Below, piece after piece: positions 52,860 to 62,363 of a stretch of DNA of 64,000 nt (its first letter is position 1; every line of letters begins with the position of its first letter). A model generated the notes under the pieces. It was not told the DNA's origin. It saw only the letters and a list, made by a program, of their open reading frames with translations, and did no database searches. The stretch is from positions 15,068,501 to 15,132,500 of the forward strand of contig NC_091975.1 of NCBI RefSeq assembly GCF_036711975.1, written 5' to 3'. A program made the position numbers and the translations under genes. This DNA is from Onthophagus taurus. Lineage: Eukaryota; Arthropoda; Insecta; Coleoptera; Scarabaeidae.

Positions 52860-54062
52860 CTATATTTGATTAATCATACCAGTTAGAGGAACATATTTGA
52901 AAACACGATCATGCAAGATTAAACAGTAAAGGGTAGTATTATTAGGTATATCTTCGCTCGTTTCAAATTCAATGCGAATATCAACGGTTCCAACATTTAA
53001 AATGTCATTTTGCCGTGAACAATCAATAACAATAATCGGTGTATTTGCTAAAAATGTGTCTCTGTTAAACATTGGTTCTGCAAGCTCTCGATCGTAATAG
53101 GACTTTGCAAAGTTACAATACATTTCATATAAAACTGCAATTTGACCAGTTTTAAAATTTAAATGTAATGGTTCATAAGGATATTTTTCACTATTTAAGA
53201 ACACTTTCATATCTGTTAAATTACAATGATCAAATAGAGATGCTGAAACTTTTGCATCATCTTTTCTATTGGTTTGAAATCCTAATATTAAGTAACGAGG
53301 TTTTTCCAATTGTGTAGATGTTTTAATTGTCCATGAGTGCTGTTTACTTTTTGGTAATGATGGATACTCATGTAAATCAAATGAACGAAATCCCATATAT
53401 AATTCAATTCCTTGTTCTATATGCTCTAAAAGTTTCAATCGTTCTACATCAGCCACCGACACGTGTGGTACCTTCCACACAATTTTATTAATAATAATCT
53501 TCATATTAGGTGTAGGACATTCAATGACATTATTATCTGAATTACTGCGTACTAACACCAATTCTTGACGTAGATTTATCAGGATTTTATTATAGTCTTC
53601 AGCAAAACCAAGAAAGTATTTCAAGGGAACACAAAAATCAAAATCACCTGTAGTTTCATTTATCTTAATGTTTAAATATTCAAAACCAGCGTTAGAAGAA
53701 TGATAGTATTCAGACCTTGTTAACGAACAAAGATTTTTTAATGTGCTAGCTATTCCTGGATTTCTAACTCTATCAATTACATTACCTCCACATTCAAATC
53801 GTATTTCACTAAACATATGAGCGACTGGATTTACTGTTAATTTTGCATCTTTATCAACGGTTCCATCACCTTTCAATAGTTTCCCTTGTACGTAAATAAA
53901 CGATTGGCTTGGTAATGTGTAAATGTCCTGTTGTTGGATTGCAATACGTATTTCATCACTATTGTTAAACGAATTTGATAAGTAAGGTAAATGATTATGA
54001 TACTGAAGCCTCACAAGTGAATTATCAAATTCAAGCTTGTCCGAAACGCTTAAGATGCTCAT
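52860..54062 (-). CDS. Major capsid protein (double jelly-roll), Polinton
   Basis: This 400-aa protein starts MSILSVSDKLEFDNSLVRLQ. It carries YTLPSQSFIYVQGKLLKGDG, NPVAHMFSEIRFECGGNVID and YPYEPLHLNFKTGQIAVLYE, which I associate with the double jelly-roll capsid protein of insect Polintons. It would form the hexons of an icosahedral particle. The neighbours are the minor capsid protein, protease and ATPase, as in other Polintons. An ATT microsatellite (54062-54085) touches the start codon. Confidence 0.75.
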   Translation of the reverse strand: MSILSVSDKLEFDNSLVRLQYHNHLPYLSNSFNNSDEIRIAIQQQDIYTLPSQSFIYVQGKLLKGDGTVDKDAKLTVNPVAHMFSEIRFECGGNVIDRVRNPGIASTLKNLCSLTRSEYYHSSNAGFEYLNIKINETTGDFDFCVPLKYFLGFAEDYNKILINLRQELVLVRSNSDNNVIECPTPNMKIIINKIVWKVPHVSVADVERLKLLEHIEQGIELYMGFRSFDLHEYPSLPKSKQHSWTIKTSTQLEKPRYLILGFQTNRKDDAKVSASLFDHCNLTDMKVFLNSEKYPYEPLHLNFKTGQIAVLYEMYCNFAKSYYDRELAEPMFNRDTFLANTPIIVIDCSRQNDILNVGTVDIRIEFETSEDIPNNTTLYCLILHDRVFKYVPLTGMINQI

Positions 54063-54202
54063 ATTATTATTATTATTATTATTTTATTAATTTTAATCCT
54101 AATGACAGAAGAAATTGTTTGTTTTGAGGTGTTAGATGTTTCACAGTTTGAAGATGATTAAAAATATTAGATGTAGTTGTAACATTTATATTACGCTTAA
54201 CC

Positions 54203-54913
54203 TTAACAACAATTGTAATAACTAGAGGGTTTTAAATGTAGTCTTACCTTAATGACTTCTCCTCTGAAATTGACCAACAATCCATTCTGGTCAACTATTT
54301 TAAGAGTAATATTATCAATTATTTGTGTATTCAGAGGCATATATATTAAATTGTGAGGGGTTTCCGATATTTTATAACCTTTAGGTACTGTAGGGAAAAA
54401 TGAGTAGATGGTGTGTGCAGGTACGTCATTATGATAAGCTCCATGTGTTATGTTACATTGTATTTGTATAGAATTTATTTTAAATATATCTACAATATTT
54501 TGACTATTATGTGGAGATTTGTTCGGATCTAACACATCTGATTTATTAAAACCTAGTATTGTTGACATAGAATTGTCTACATTAAAATCAACTATTTTAG
54601 CACATGTAACCACTGCTTGTAATGTATCTTCATTTGCCTCTATACTAAAATTTGTATCTTCAATATTATTCTTCTTTAGTTGTTCATTAATGGCATTCGA
54701 AATGTGTTTTAATTCATAAGATCCTGTTGGTATTGATATCAACACATTATCTATTTTTAAGCAATTATTTGTTTCATCTATATTTGGAATTGAGTTGTAC
54801 CCATCAAAGCTTACAAGTGCCAGTTCATATTGATAATTAGGATTCAGTTCTATTGTGGGGTGGTAATTTGCTGTTAGAACAGATGTTTTTCCTACTAAAT
54901 CGAACGTCCACAT
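54203..54913 (-). CDS. Minor capsid (penton-like) protein, Polinton
   Basis: This 236-aa protein starts MWTFDLVGKTSVLTANYHPT. The end has ITLKIVDQNGLLVNFRGEVI followed by V-R-L-H-L, the typical closing strand motif of the single jelly-roll penton protein of Polintons. It lies between the protease and the major capsid gene on the same strand. It would form the fivefold vertices. Confidence 0.75.
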   Translation of the reverse strand: MWTFDLVGKTSVLTANYHPTIELNPNYQYELALVSFDGYNSIPNIDETNNCLKIDNVLISIPTGSYELKHISNAINEQLKKNNIEDTNFSIEANEDTLQAVVTCAKIVDFNVDNSMSTILGFNKSDVLDPNKSPHNSQNIVDIFKINSIQIQCNITHGAYHNDVPAHTIYSFFPTVPKGYKISETPHNLIYMPLNTQIIDNITLKIVDQNGLLVNFRGEVIKVRLHLKPSSYYNCC

Positions 54914-54929
54914 GCTTTAAGTGTTGGAG

Positions 54930-55283
54930 CTATAATGTGTTTGATGATAAGAAATTTAAACATAAATAACCACAATTACTTGTGTTATAGGTTTGATATT
55001 GATTGTGATTGTATTTAATAATTACATTATTTCCAGCACTCTTAAAATAGTTTACAATTTTTTTACTTGGTTTTAAATTACCAAAACTATCAAAATAATT
55101 AATTATATTTCCTTTCTTAATATAGGCTGTCCAATGAGTGCCAGGTCCTTTCACACTATCCAAGTTAATAATACCTCTTTCATTATTATTAATACGCAGA
55201 GGTAATTTATCTTGCATGAATATCCCTCTAAACTCTGGTATCCCCAATATTTTTACATAACGTATCAAGTCAACGTTTGTTAG
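54930..55283 (-). CDS. Adenain-like cysteine protease (maturation protease)
   Basis: The frame contains GIPEFRGIFMQDKLP, then the catalytic His in GTHWTAYIKKG, an Asp in YFDSFGNLKP, a Gln in HNQYQ and Cys in SNCGYLCLNFL, the triad order of adenovirus-type proteases. The length of about 115 aa is normal for Polintons. No ATG is present at the expected start: upstream of LIRYVKIL the frame reads LTNVD, where relatives begin MTNVD-like, and the previous gene's stop overlaps it. It may have lost its start codon or use readthrough. Its role would be to cleave capsid precursors. Confidence 0.8.
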   Translation of the reverse strand, partial: LTNVDLIRYVKILGIPEFRGIFMQDKLPLRINNNERGIINLDSVKGPGTHWTAYIKKGNIINYFDSFGNLKPSKKIVNYFKSAGNNVIIKYNHNQYQTYNTSNCGYLCLNFLSSNTL

Positions 55284-55729
55284 CGCTTTCTGTTGTTGTT
55301 GTTGTATGGTTTTTTTTGGCGTTTCTTTAAAAAAACACCTAATCCTTTTTTATATGGTTTTAAATACAGACTTTTACCTAAAGCTATTGATTCCATTGTC
55401 TGATTATGTCTTTGGCTTTCCTTGAGTGCCGCTTGTGCTTGCTTCGCTTTATTGACAGCACTTACAACGGAAGCAGTGCCACCTGCTAGAGCTCCTAATG
55501 CACTTAATCCAGCAAAAATTGGAATAAGCGGAAGTATACCACCGCTTTTTGGAACTGTAATAACTCTAGAACGAAGTTTCTTTTTGGCAATACCTTTTAC
55601 GGCACGTAAAGCTAACTTTGTAGCAGATTTCAAATCATTAGTGCTTGACTCTTTTAATTTTATTTTAGCATTTTTAACGGCTCTATTAAAAGAAATTGCG
55701 TTTCCACTTATTCTTTTCTTCATGATCAT
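55280..55729 (-). CDS. pX/pVI-like virion core protein, Polinton
   Basis: This 149-aa basic protein has a hydrophobic glycine-rich block (GGILPLIPIFAGLSALGALA, about 67-86), then RHNQTMESIALGKSLYLKPY and a basic tail ending NNNNRKR. This pattern (hydrophobic segment, then ALGK.LYLKPYK.G) is conserved in Polintons and adintoviruses and is likened to adenovirus core or membrane-lytic proteins. The role is inferred. It overlaps the protease frame by a few bases. Confidence 0.65.
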   Translation of the reverse strand: MIMKKRISGNAISFNRAVKNAKIKLKESSTNDLKSATKLALRAVKGIAKKKLRSRVITVPKSGGILPLIPIFAGLSALGALAGGTASVVSAVNKAKQAQAALKESQRHNQTMESIALGKSLYLKPYKKGLGVFLKKRQKKPYNNNNRKR

Positions 55730-55811
55730 CCGACCACTTCAATGGTAAACATACAAATGAGCATTATATATTCAATTTCAAAATTATATAAAAGTCAGTT
55801 ATACTATAAAC

Positions 55812-56504
55812 ATGAAAGTGATAAAACAACCTTACACATTAGATGTTGATGATGTAACAATACAATTTAACAATCAATCACCTCAAAACAGAAAGGATAG
55901 TTATTTATTTCCAAATAATCTACGTTGCATAATATCCGGACCTTCTAACTCTGGTAAAACAAATCTGATAATTAGTTTATTACAGGATCCTAATGGAATA
56001 TCATTTAAAAATGTGTATGTGTATTCAAAGTCATTGTATCAAAACAAATATGAATATTTGAGAAAATTGCTGCAGCCTATAAAAGGTTTAGGATATTATG
56101 AGTATAGCAGTAGTGATGACATAATGCATCCCTCTAAAGCAAATGAAGATTCAGTTTTTATATTTGATGATGTAGCATGTGATAAACAGTCAATTATTCG
56201 TGATTATTTCTGTATGGAACGACATAAGGCAATAGATAGTTTTTATTTATGTCAGAGTTACACACATATTCCAAAACATTTAATACGTGATAATGCAAAC
56301 TTTTTAATACTTTTCAACCAAGATGACCTAAATTTAAGACATATTTATAATGATCACGTAACAACCGATATGAAATTCAATGTTTTTAAGAAAATGTGTG
56401 CAATGTGTTGGAAAGATAGATTCGGATTTTTTGTAATCAATAAGGAGGACGATATGAATGATGGTAGATATCGTAATGGATTTCATTACTATATAAAATT
56501 GTGA
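55812..56504 (+). CDS. FtsK/HerA-type DNA packaging ATPase, Polinton
   Basis: This 230-aa protein has Walker A at residues 43-50 (GPSNSGKT) and Walker B at about 115-120 (VFIFDD). SYTHIPKHLIRDNANFLILF follows as the sensor region. Such ATPases pump genome DNA into capsids. It begins the plus-strand gene block and is divergent from the pX-like gene, with 82 bases between. The next gene starts 24 bases downstream. Confidence 0.88.
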   Translation: MKVIKQPYTLDVDDVTIQFNNQSPQNRKDSYLFPNNLRCIISGPSNSGKTNLIISLLQDPNGISFKNVYVYSKSLYQNKYEYLRKLLQPIKGLGYYEYSSSDDIMHPSKANEDSVFIFDDVACDKQSIIRDYFCMERHKAIDSFYLCQSYTHIPKHLIRDNANFLILFNQDDLNLRHIYNDHVTTDMKFNVFKKMCAMCWKDRFGFFVINKEDDMNDGRYRNGFHYYIKL

Positions 56505-56527
56505 TTGTGTATGTTTCTATATCAGTC

Positions 56528-56875
56528 ATGTTAGTGATACGAACAGGTGGAGAGCTGCATTTGCCCGGCTATCAGTTTTGTAGACCTGGGACAAATCTCA
56601 TGAAACGATTAGCACGTGGAGATCCTGGTATTAATAAGCTTGATAGAGCATGTAAACGTCATGATTTAGCATATACACAATACACAGATTTACACAATCG
56701 ACATAAAGCAGATAAAGTATTAGCCGAAGAAGCATGGAAAAGAGTATTAGCGAAAGATTCATCTTTTGGTGAAAAAGCTAACGCATGGTTTGTTACTAAC
56801 GCAATGAAAGTAAAACGAAAATTGGGTTTCGGTTTGAACAATCCGAAAAAAAAGTATCGGTGTTACAACCGATAA
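56528..56875 (+). CDS. Phospholipase A2-like protein (parvovirus VP1 type), Polinton
   Basis: The first true ATG is 56528 (MLVIRTGG), giving 115 aa. The calcium loop is LPGYQFCRPGT (residues 12-22), with R in place of the usual G in the C-G-P-G loop. The catalytic HD is at 45-46 (CKRHDLAY). The C-terminus is basic (GFGLNNPKKKYRC). In parvoviruses such domains help particles leave endosomes, and a similar use in Polinton virions is inference. A relic of the same tail occurs at 8969-9026. Confidence 0.8.
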   Translation: MLVIRTGGELHLPGYQFCRPGTNLMKRLARGDPGINKLDRACKRHDLAYTQYTDLHNRHKADKVLAEEAWKRVLAKDSSFGEKANAWFVTNAMKVKRKLGFGLNNPKKKYRCYNR

Positions 56876-57012
56876 GAACGGCTGGCTGATCTGATAAAAC
56901 AGATCATTTAAAAACCGATCTTTTAAAATTTATATGTTAAAAAACAGTTCCAATAAACTCTAAAGTAAATACAAATTTTAGTCATTAAGCATTCATTCAT
57001 TGTAAAGAAAAG

Positions 57013-58146
57013 ATGGACTCAAAACAATTAACACGAAAGCTTATTAAAACTAGAGAAAATGTGAAAAAGAAATTAGATAAATTAAAAGCAATGAAACATA
57101 GATCTGAACATTTACTTCAAGAACAATATAAAGTAGTAACAACACCTTTACAAAAAATAATTTCCTCAATTAAACATCCTATTAAAGTTAAGAAGGAGGA
57201 GGAGGATGAAGAGCTTAAATCCGATGAAGTTAAAGAAGAAGAAGAATTTAAAACAGTAACACCTGCAAAAAGAAGAAAAAGAGTATCAAAAGCAGTACAA
57301 GCATCACGTCTATCAGAACTTAACCAACAACAACAACAACAACAACAACAACAAGCGCCTCAATCACCAATAATATCAATATTAAGCGATGATGATGTTT
57401 TTGCAACATACCCATCACCACCACAACCACAACCATCGCAACCATCACAAACTGCAGCTGCAGCAGTAGATGTATCTTCATTACCAGAAACTATGAATAT
57501 TCCTGAAGAATCATTTGTATTGTACTTGGAACAATTTGCACCTCTAACAAGATCTTACATTGAGGGCTATGTAAGAGATGATAACAATGAATTTGATTCT
57601 AGCAACAAGGGGGTTCGTGTTGACATTTTAACAGATAAGTATTCCATTGGAGATAGTGAAATATCCTTTAGTAGTAAAACTAATGATATAACCATTGCAA
57701 ATAAAACTTATAAGGGTACGAAAGGTCTGTATGAGTTAATCTTCAAGAGGGATCCAGAAAATTTTACTAGTGACGATCAAAAGAATTACGTTGAAATACT
57801 TAAAACAACAGCAGCATTAAACAAAAATCAAGATAAAAGCAAACAAATTATAGGTGATAAGTCGGACAAGTATCGTCAAATAATTGCACCTGTTTTAAAT
57901 GCAACGGAATCAATTGTACGACGTAGTAGAGTGAAAAGCGTTCCTGTTCGTCTGAGAACTGGAGAAGGTCTCATGCAGCAGCAGTACAATAATCAACGAT
58001 CAAATTTCATTTATTGGGATGATCCTAATGAATTAGTAGATAGATTAAAACTTTTAATAGCCTCTCAGCTTGCCGGTAACACATCACATGGTAATGAAAT
58101 TAATAGTATTATAGAAGAGTTACGTGAAGCTCGTATAATTGTATAA
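57013..58146 (+). CDS. Conserved Polinton protein with YWDD...ELVDRL C-terminal domain (377 aa)
   Basis: It starts MDSKQLTRKLIKTRENVKKK, a coiled-coil start. Basic/acidic and glutamine-rich linkers follow (Q run at about 104-114). The folded C-terminal half has SFSSKTNDITIANKTYKGTK, GLYELIFKRDPENFT and, at the end, YWDDPNELVDRLKLLIAS, then AGNTSHGNEI and EELREA. The same domain ends the outer-element protein at 62904-63887. It is widespread in insect Polintons with no known function. In both elements it precedes the fibre-like gene, so a virion role is possible. Confidence 0.75.
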   Translation: MDSKQLTRKLIKTRENVKKKLDKLKAMKHRSEHLLQEQYKVVTTPLQKIISSIKHPIKVKKEEEDEELKSDEVKEEEEFKTVTPAKRRKRVSKAVQASRLSELNQQQQQQQQQQAPQSPIISILSDDDVFATYPSPPQPQPSQPSQTAAAAVDVSSLPETMNIPEESFVLYLEQFAPLTRSYIEGYVRDDNNEFDSSNKGVRVDILTDKYSIGDSEISFSSKTNDITIANKTYKGTKGLYELIFKRDPENFTSDDQKNYVEILKTTAALNKNQDKSKQIIGDKSDKYRQIIAPVLNATESIVRRSRVKSVPVRLRTGEGLMQQQYNNQRSNFIYWDDPNELVDRLKLLIASQLAGNTSHGNEINSIIEELREARIIV

Positions 58147-58494
58147 ACCTATAGTACATTATATCATTTTTATTATGACTATTCACAAGTTCGGACATCA
58201 TATTTCTTCTTCTTCTGTTCTGTCCTCTTCAATTGAAGAAAACTATTATTATTACTTTAATATTACTTTGACTGGAAATAAAGTTCCAAATAATTACGCA
58301 CTCACGAGGGGACCTTACGGGTTCGTCATCACCGATTTTGTTCATATTCATAGGGATTGAAGATCAGCACTCGGACATCATTTTCCTGAAGCAGTTCGAT
58401 CCCATGCTGGAAAATATCCGAGAAAATCGATTTCAAAATTTTCAAAATATTTCGCAACAATAGAAATGCGGTAAATTGTAGCGTCGTTCATAAT

Positions 58495-58564
58495 GCCGAT
58501 TAGCCGAGTGGCGTGAGTGGGGCTTTGGATGCCCAAGGTCGCAGGTTCAATCCTTGTTGTTCGC
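58495..58564 (+). ncRNA. tRNA-like sequence with Pol III boxes (left arm)
   Basis: An A-box-like tagccgagtgg and a B-box-like ggttcaatcc are spaced as in a tRNA gene. An anticodon-type stem GGGC/GCCC holds a 7-base loop tttggat (TGG in the anticodon position). The T stem pairs with wobble, but the acceptor stem is imperfect. A T-rich run follows (cgctttattttttttt). It is probably a tRNA-derived module rather than a working tRNA. Confidence 0.5.
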
Positions 58565-59609
58565 TTTATTTTTTTTTTATTTTTTCATTATTGATGATAA
58601 TCATTATTTTTAATGATTATTAACAAATATTAAATAAATTCAAAAATAATATTAAAATCAATAGCATAGTGTCATCTGTTCATTGTCAAGCCAAATAAAT
58701 AATCCAGATCACCCATACGGATGGCATAGTGATGACAAAATAATTTATTTATTGTTAGGAGTATTATATAATATGAAATATATTAACAATACGAATAATA
58801 TACGAACAATACGATAATAACAATATACATTACATTACATTACATAGATTACATATGGGATAAGCGGACTAACCAACCTCGCGAAGCAAGGTATAGATAC
58901 CTAAGGATCTATTGCACCCCGATAGATATTGTTATCAAATTTTACCGTGCAATCGCTCTTAACGAACATTAATACCTTGCTCGATAAAAGGTCATTCAAA
59001 TCCTTTGGGGAGATAAACTGCCACCCAAAAATCGATAATCTGATACGGTTAACAGCAGGGCATGGGCAGTTCATGTAATATTGATTAAAAATAGTAATCT
59101 GTTGTTATTATAATTTATTGTTATATCTATATACAGGGTGCCCGGTATCTTCCGCATCAGAGCATTATACGGTTGTAGGATACATTTTCTGAAGCGATCT
59201 TTCTAATAAATTTTTTTCGAAATGTTTATAATAACCGCACGGGAACTGTTTAAAGTCATCCGCTATTGTCCAATAGCGGACGACTTTGATTCACCGAAAA
59301 AGTTTATTTCTCTTCCCGTGTCGAATCTATTGGTAAGTACACGTGAGAAACGTGTTTTGATCGGAACGGCGGTTCGTATATTATTCGTATTGTTAATATA
59401 TTTCATATTATATAATACTCCTAACAATAAATAAATTATTTTGTCATCACTATGCCATCCGTATGCGTAATCTGGATTATTTGGTTTGACAATGAACAGA
59501 TGACATTGTGCTATTATTTTTAATATTATTTTTGAATTTATTTAATATTTGTTAATAATCATTAAAAATAATGATTATCATCAATAATGAAAAAATAAAA
59601 AAAAGTAAA

Positions 59610-59679
59610 GCGAACAGCAAGGATTGAACCTGCGACCTTGGGCATCCAAAGCCCCACTCACACCGCTCGGCTAATCGAC
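59610..59679 (-). ncRNA. tRNA-like sequence with Pol III boxes (right arm)
   Basis: This is the inverted partner of 58495-58564. The T stem is better paired here (gcagg with cttgc), the A box has gccgagcgg, and the anticodon loop is the same. Differences between the arms are few. Confidence 0.5.
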
Positions 59680-60083
59680 ATTATAAACGAAGATACAATT
59701 TACCGCTTTTCTATTGATGCGAAATATTTTGAAAATTTTGAAATTGATTTTCTCGGATATTTTCCAGCATGGGATCGAACTGCTTCAGGAAAATGATGTC
59801 CGAGTACTGATCTTCAATCCCTATAAATATGAACAAAATCGGTGATGACGAACCCGTAAGGTCCCCTTGTCAGTAATGAGAAATTATATTATACTTTTCC
59901 TATCAAATCAGGAGTAATTCATTCTATGACTATTTCACCATTGAGTACAATTCTTAAAGTAAACAATGTGAAATATCAAAACTCTTTTGAGGGTATCCCA
60001 TTGAAAAAAGGTGATAGATTACGATTCGTTCCATCTACTGTTACAGGGGGGATTAATAAGTTGTTTGTTGAAATCATTGTAAA

Positions 60084-61016
60084 ATGTCCAGTGATGTTAA
60101 AAGAAAAATAGTTGAAGAACTTCATAAACCTGCTCGAATACATTTCAAAAGGCGACATGTAATTGTTAAAGGGATAAATGATTTATACCAGGCTGATTTA
60201 GTAGAGATGATACCTTATGCACGACAAAACAATGGTTATCGTTATATACTCGTTGTAATTGATGTCTTTAGCAAATATGCATGGGCTGTTCCTGTAAAAA
60301 CTAAATCGGGTAAAGATGTTACTAAAGCAATGAAAAGTATTCTAAAGGACCGATATGTACCAAAAAATCTTCAAACTGATCTAGGAAAAGAGTTTTATAA
60401 CAAAGAATTTAGCTTGCTTATGAGTAAGTTAAAAATTAATCATTGCTCGACGTTTAGCTCATTGAAAGCATCTGTTGTTGAACGTTTGAATAGAACTTTA
60501 AAAGGTTTAATGTGGAAAGAATTTAGCATTCAAGGATCTTTTAAATGGTTAAAGTTATTACCACAGATACTATTAATATACAATTCACATAAACATTCAA
60601 CTATAGATATGAAACCGATAGAAGTGAATAATAATAATAATACTGAAAAAAGATTACTGGATACTGTTTATAATCGAATGAAAACAATCGCATTAAAAAA
60701 ACAAAAGTTTCACTTAAATGATTTTGTAAGAATTTCTAAACATCGTGGAATATTTGCCAAAGGGTACACTCCTAACTGGAGTAATGAAGTTTTTAAAATT
60801 GTTAAGATTCAGTACACCAATCCAGTATCGTATTTATTACAGGACTTGAAAGGTGAAGATATTAAAGGTGCTTTCTATAGTGAAGAACTACAACGTACAC
60901 ACTATCCTGACATAGAGTTAATTGAAAAAGTATTGAAACGAAAAGGAAATCGAATGTACGTTAAGTGGTTTGGAATGGATGAAAGAAGTTGGATTAAAAA
61001 ATCAGATTTTGTATAA
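60084..61016 (+). CDS. Polinton integrase, inner element (310 aa)
   Basis: This intact retroviral-type integrase would insert the linear element and create the 6-bp duplication. Core residues are D38 (YQADLVEM), D99 (QTDLGKEF) and E133 (ASVVERLNRTLK). The tail has an SH3-like segment (FHLNDFVRISKHRGIFAKGY) and a chromodomain-like end (RMYVKWFGMDERSWIKKSDF) that may read chromatin marks. The start ATG overlaps the fibre-like gene end. It is similar along its length to the outer integrase, yet clearly diverged. Confidence 0.92.
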   Translation: MSSDVKRKIVEELHKPARIHFKRRHVIVKGINDLYQADLVEMIPYARQNNGYRYILVVIDVFSKYAWAVPVKTKSGKDVTKAMKSILKDRYVPKNLQTDLGKEFYNKEFSLLMSKLKINHCSTFSSLKASVVERLNRTLKGLMWKEFSIQGSFKWLKLLPQILLIYNSHKHSTIDMKPIEVNNNNNTEKRLLDTVYNRMKTIALKKQKFHLNDFVRISKHRGIFAKGYTPNWSNEVFKIVKIQYTNPVSYLLQDLKGEDIKGAFYSEELQRTHYPDIELIEKVLKRKGNRMYVKWFGMDERSWIKKSDFV

Positions 61017-61073
61017 TAATTATATATATTTTTTTTTAAATAAAACAACTACTTAATATTAATATTTATTTAT

Positions 61074-61742
61074 TTACCATAAATCTTCTATTATATTATC
61101 ATTACCATAATCACTATCACTAGTATTCCATTCTAAGTCTGAAAATGAGGAATATAATTCAAAAAAATGTTCCATATCATAATTATCCTTAAATCTAAAT
61201 AACGCTATAAAGCAAGAGTTGCAAAATGATGCTTTATCTTCTATACAGTTGAATAAATTATCAAATGATAATTCGTAATATCTATACTTCCATTTTTTTA
61301 TGTACTTTTTTAAATTGCTTCTCAATCTAAACCTATTAATCTTTTCAAAACAAACTAAACATAAAGCACCGTCTGGAGTGTGAATAGAAATTCTTAAAAT
61401 GGAAGAAGCATTTGACAGGTATCTGTTTATAAAGTTCTCTTTCTCAAGTCTATCACCACTATTTCCAACTACATCTAATGCTAATAAAAAATATCTTAAA
61501 AATTCTCTATCTCTTGATAAGCATAACGATTCAAAATTATAAACATTTTCTAAATAAGCTTCTATATCTAAATCTAAACAATTATCATAAAACATGTAGA
61601 TTTTCCAAACCTTAAACCAACTAACCCATACTTTATTATATACACTTTTAGGGAGTAATTTTCTGTACTTACCTAAATAATATCTTTTTTCACAACTCAT
61701 ACAAACCTTTATTAATGATAACGTAAACAATGTCTTAACCAT
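61074..61742 (-). CDS. Inner Polinton protein with CxxC pairs (222 aa)
   Basis: It starts MVKTLFTLSLIKVCMSCEKR. It has CMSC near residue 14, CLVC near 131 and CNSC near 173, suggesting one or two zinc sites. The middle is hydrophobic/aromatic (VSWFKVWKIYMFYDNC) and the C-terminus is acidic. It is convergent with integrase, 58 bases apart, and near the right terminal repeat. I do not recognise it. Confidence 0.5.
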   Translation of the reverse strand: MVKTLFTLSLIKVCMSCEKRYYLGKYRKLLPKSVYNKVWVSWFKVWKIYMFYDNCLDLDIEAYLENVYNFESLCLSRDREFLRYFLLALDVVGNSGDRLEKENFINRYLSNASSILRISIHTPDGALCLVCFEKINRFRLRSNLKKYIKKWKYRYYELSFDNLFNCIEDKASFCNSCFIALFRFKDNYDMEHFFELYSSFSDLEWNTSDSDYGNDNIIEDLW

Positions 61743-61953
61743 TTCTAAAAGTTTAATATGGAGCTATCTGTTAATCGATTGGTTCTCGTTACAACATTTA
61801 CATTCACCTTTATATACGTTATATACTGTCTCTCTCACCAATACGCAGAGCGAAAATTATTTTTATGTATACCATTCACTTAACTATTTACACACCTATT
61901 CCTAATTGGAGCACGAGTCATTAATCTTATTTTTTTATTGACGTTCACCGAGT

Positions 61954-62363
61954 GCATTTTTGCTATATTGGTCTTCATCAATATAATACACATCTAAATC
62001 TTCTTTAAATTTAACACGCTTCATTTCAATGTATATTACTCACCTTTAAAATACAAGTTCACTGTAACGTTTGTTGTTTTTTTTTTTAATTCTCCTTTCA
62101 CTTTCACACACTTAGTCCTAATTGTAGCACGAATCATTAATCGTAATTTTTATATATTGACGGTCACCCTACTTTTATTTATATTAAAAAAATTTGCATT
62201 CCCTCCACCCTCAGTAGTACCAACATAATTGAGGTTCATTGCCAACATGTAAAATGAAAATCCCTAAAAGTTACTAAATTTTTGACCGCCATATTGGCAT
62301 TTCAACCAATCACAGAGCGCAAGATATGGGATAATCCTGCTCCAGAACTCTCCTTCTTATACT
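61954..62363 (-). repeat. Inner Polinton terminal inverted repeat, right
   Basis: This is the inverted partner of 42398-42807, with few mismatches. It carries the truncated start of the 64-codon ORF (62024 leftwards, MKRVKFKEDLDVYYIDED). Confidence 0.92.

Larger units (their letters stand above)
58307..59867. mobile_element. Foldback element with long inverted arms
   Basis: The left arm (about 58307-58812) and right arm (about 59375-59867) are inverted copies starting aggggaccttacgggttcgt. Each arm carries a tRNA-like sequence. The centre (58813-59374) is unrelated and includes a tacagggtgcccggtatc block similar to insect MITE ends. It interrupts the inner fibre-like gene. No target duplication could be read. 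A 70-codon frame at 59222 lies across the right arm and looks accidental. Confidence 0.8.
58175..60111 (+). pseudogene. Inner Polinton fibre-like gene, split by a foldback element
   Basis: The first part (58175-58306) starts MTIHKFGHHISSSSVLSS, and the second part (59868-60111) ends ...PVMLKEK. The foldback element 58307-59867 lies between. The start IHKFG matches the start of the outer element's fibre-like gene (IDKFGR), and both genes lie between the conserved C-terminal-domain gene and integrase. The 3' end overlaps the integrase start by 28 bases. It is short, about 125 codons in total, and lacks the long coiled coil of the outer gene. Inferred to be a surface protein; inactivated here. 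Confidence 0.6.
42395..62363 (+). mobile_element. Inner Polinton/Maverick, 19.97 kb, complete ends
   Basis: The terminal inverted repeats are 42398-42807 and 61954-62363, 410 bp with only a few mismatches and starting agtataagaaggagag. The left end has an extra agt. The 6-bp target duplication is ctccga. The gene set includes PolB, integrase, protease, ATPase, capsid proteins and accessory genes. Two insertions are nested inside: a non-LTR retrotransposon (about 46738-50240) and a foldback element (58307-59867). The near-identical terminal repeats suggest that integration was fairly recent. Confidence 0.93.

Noticed and set aside
59222..59434. 70-codon frame within the foldback element
   Set aside because: It spans the centre and right arm and lacks motifs. 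It is likely chance.
58495..59679. A functional host tRNA-Pro gene
   Set aside because: The anticodon position reads TGG, but the acceptor stem is mispaired, the D arm is irregular and the sequence occurs as inverted copies in a foldback element.
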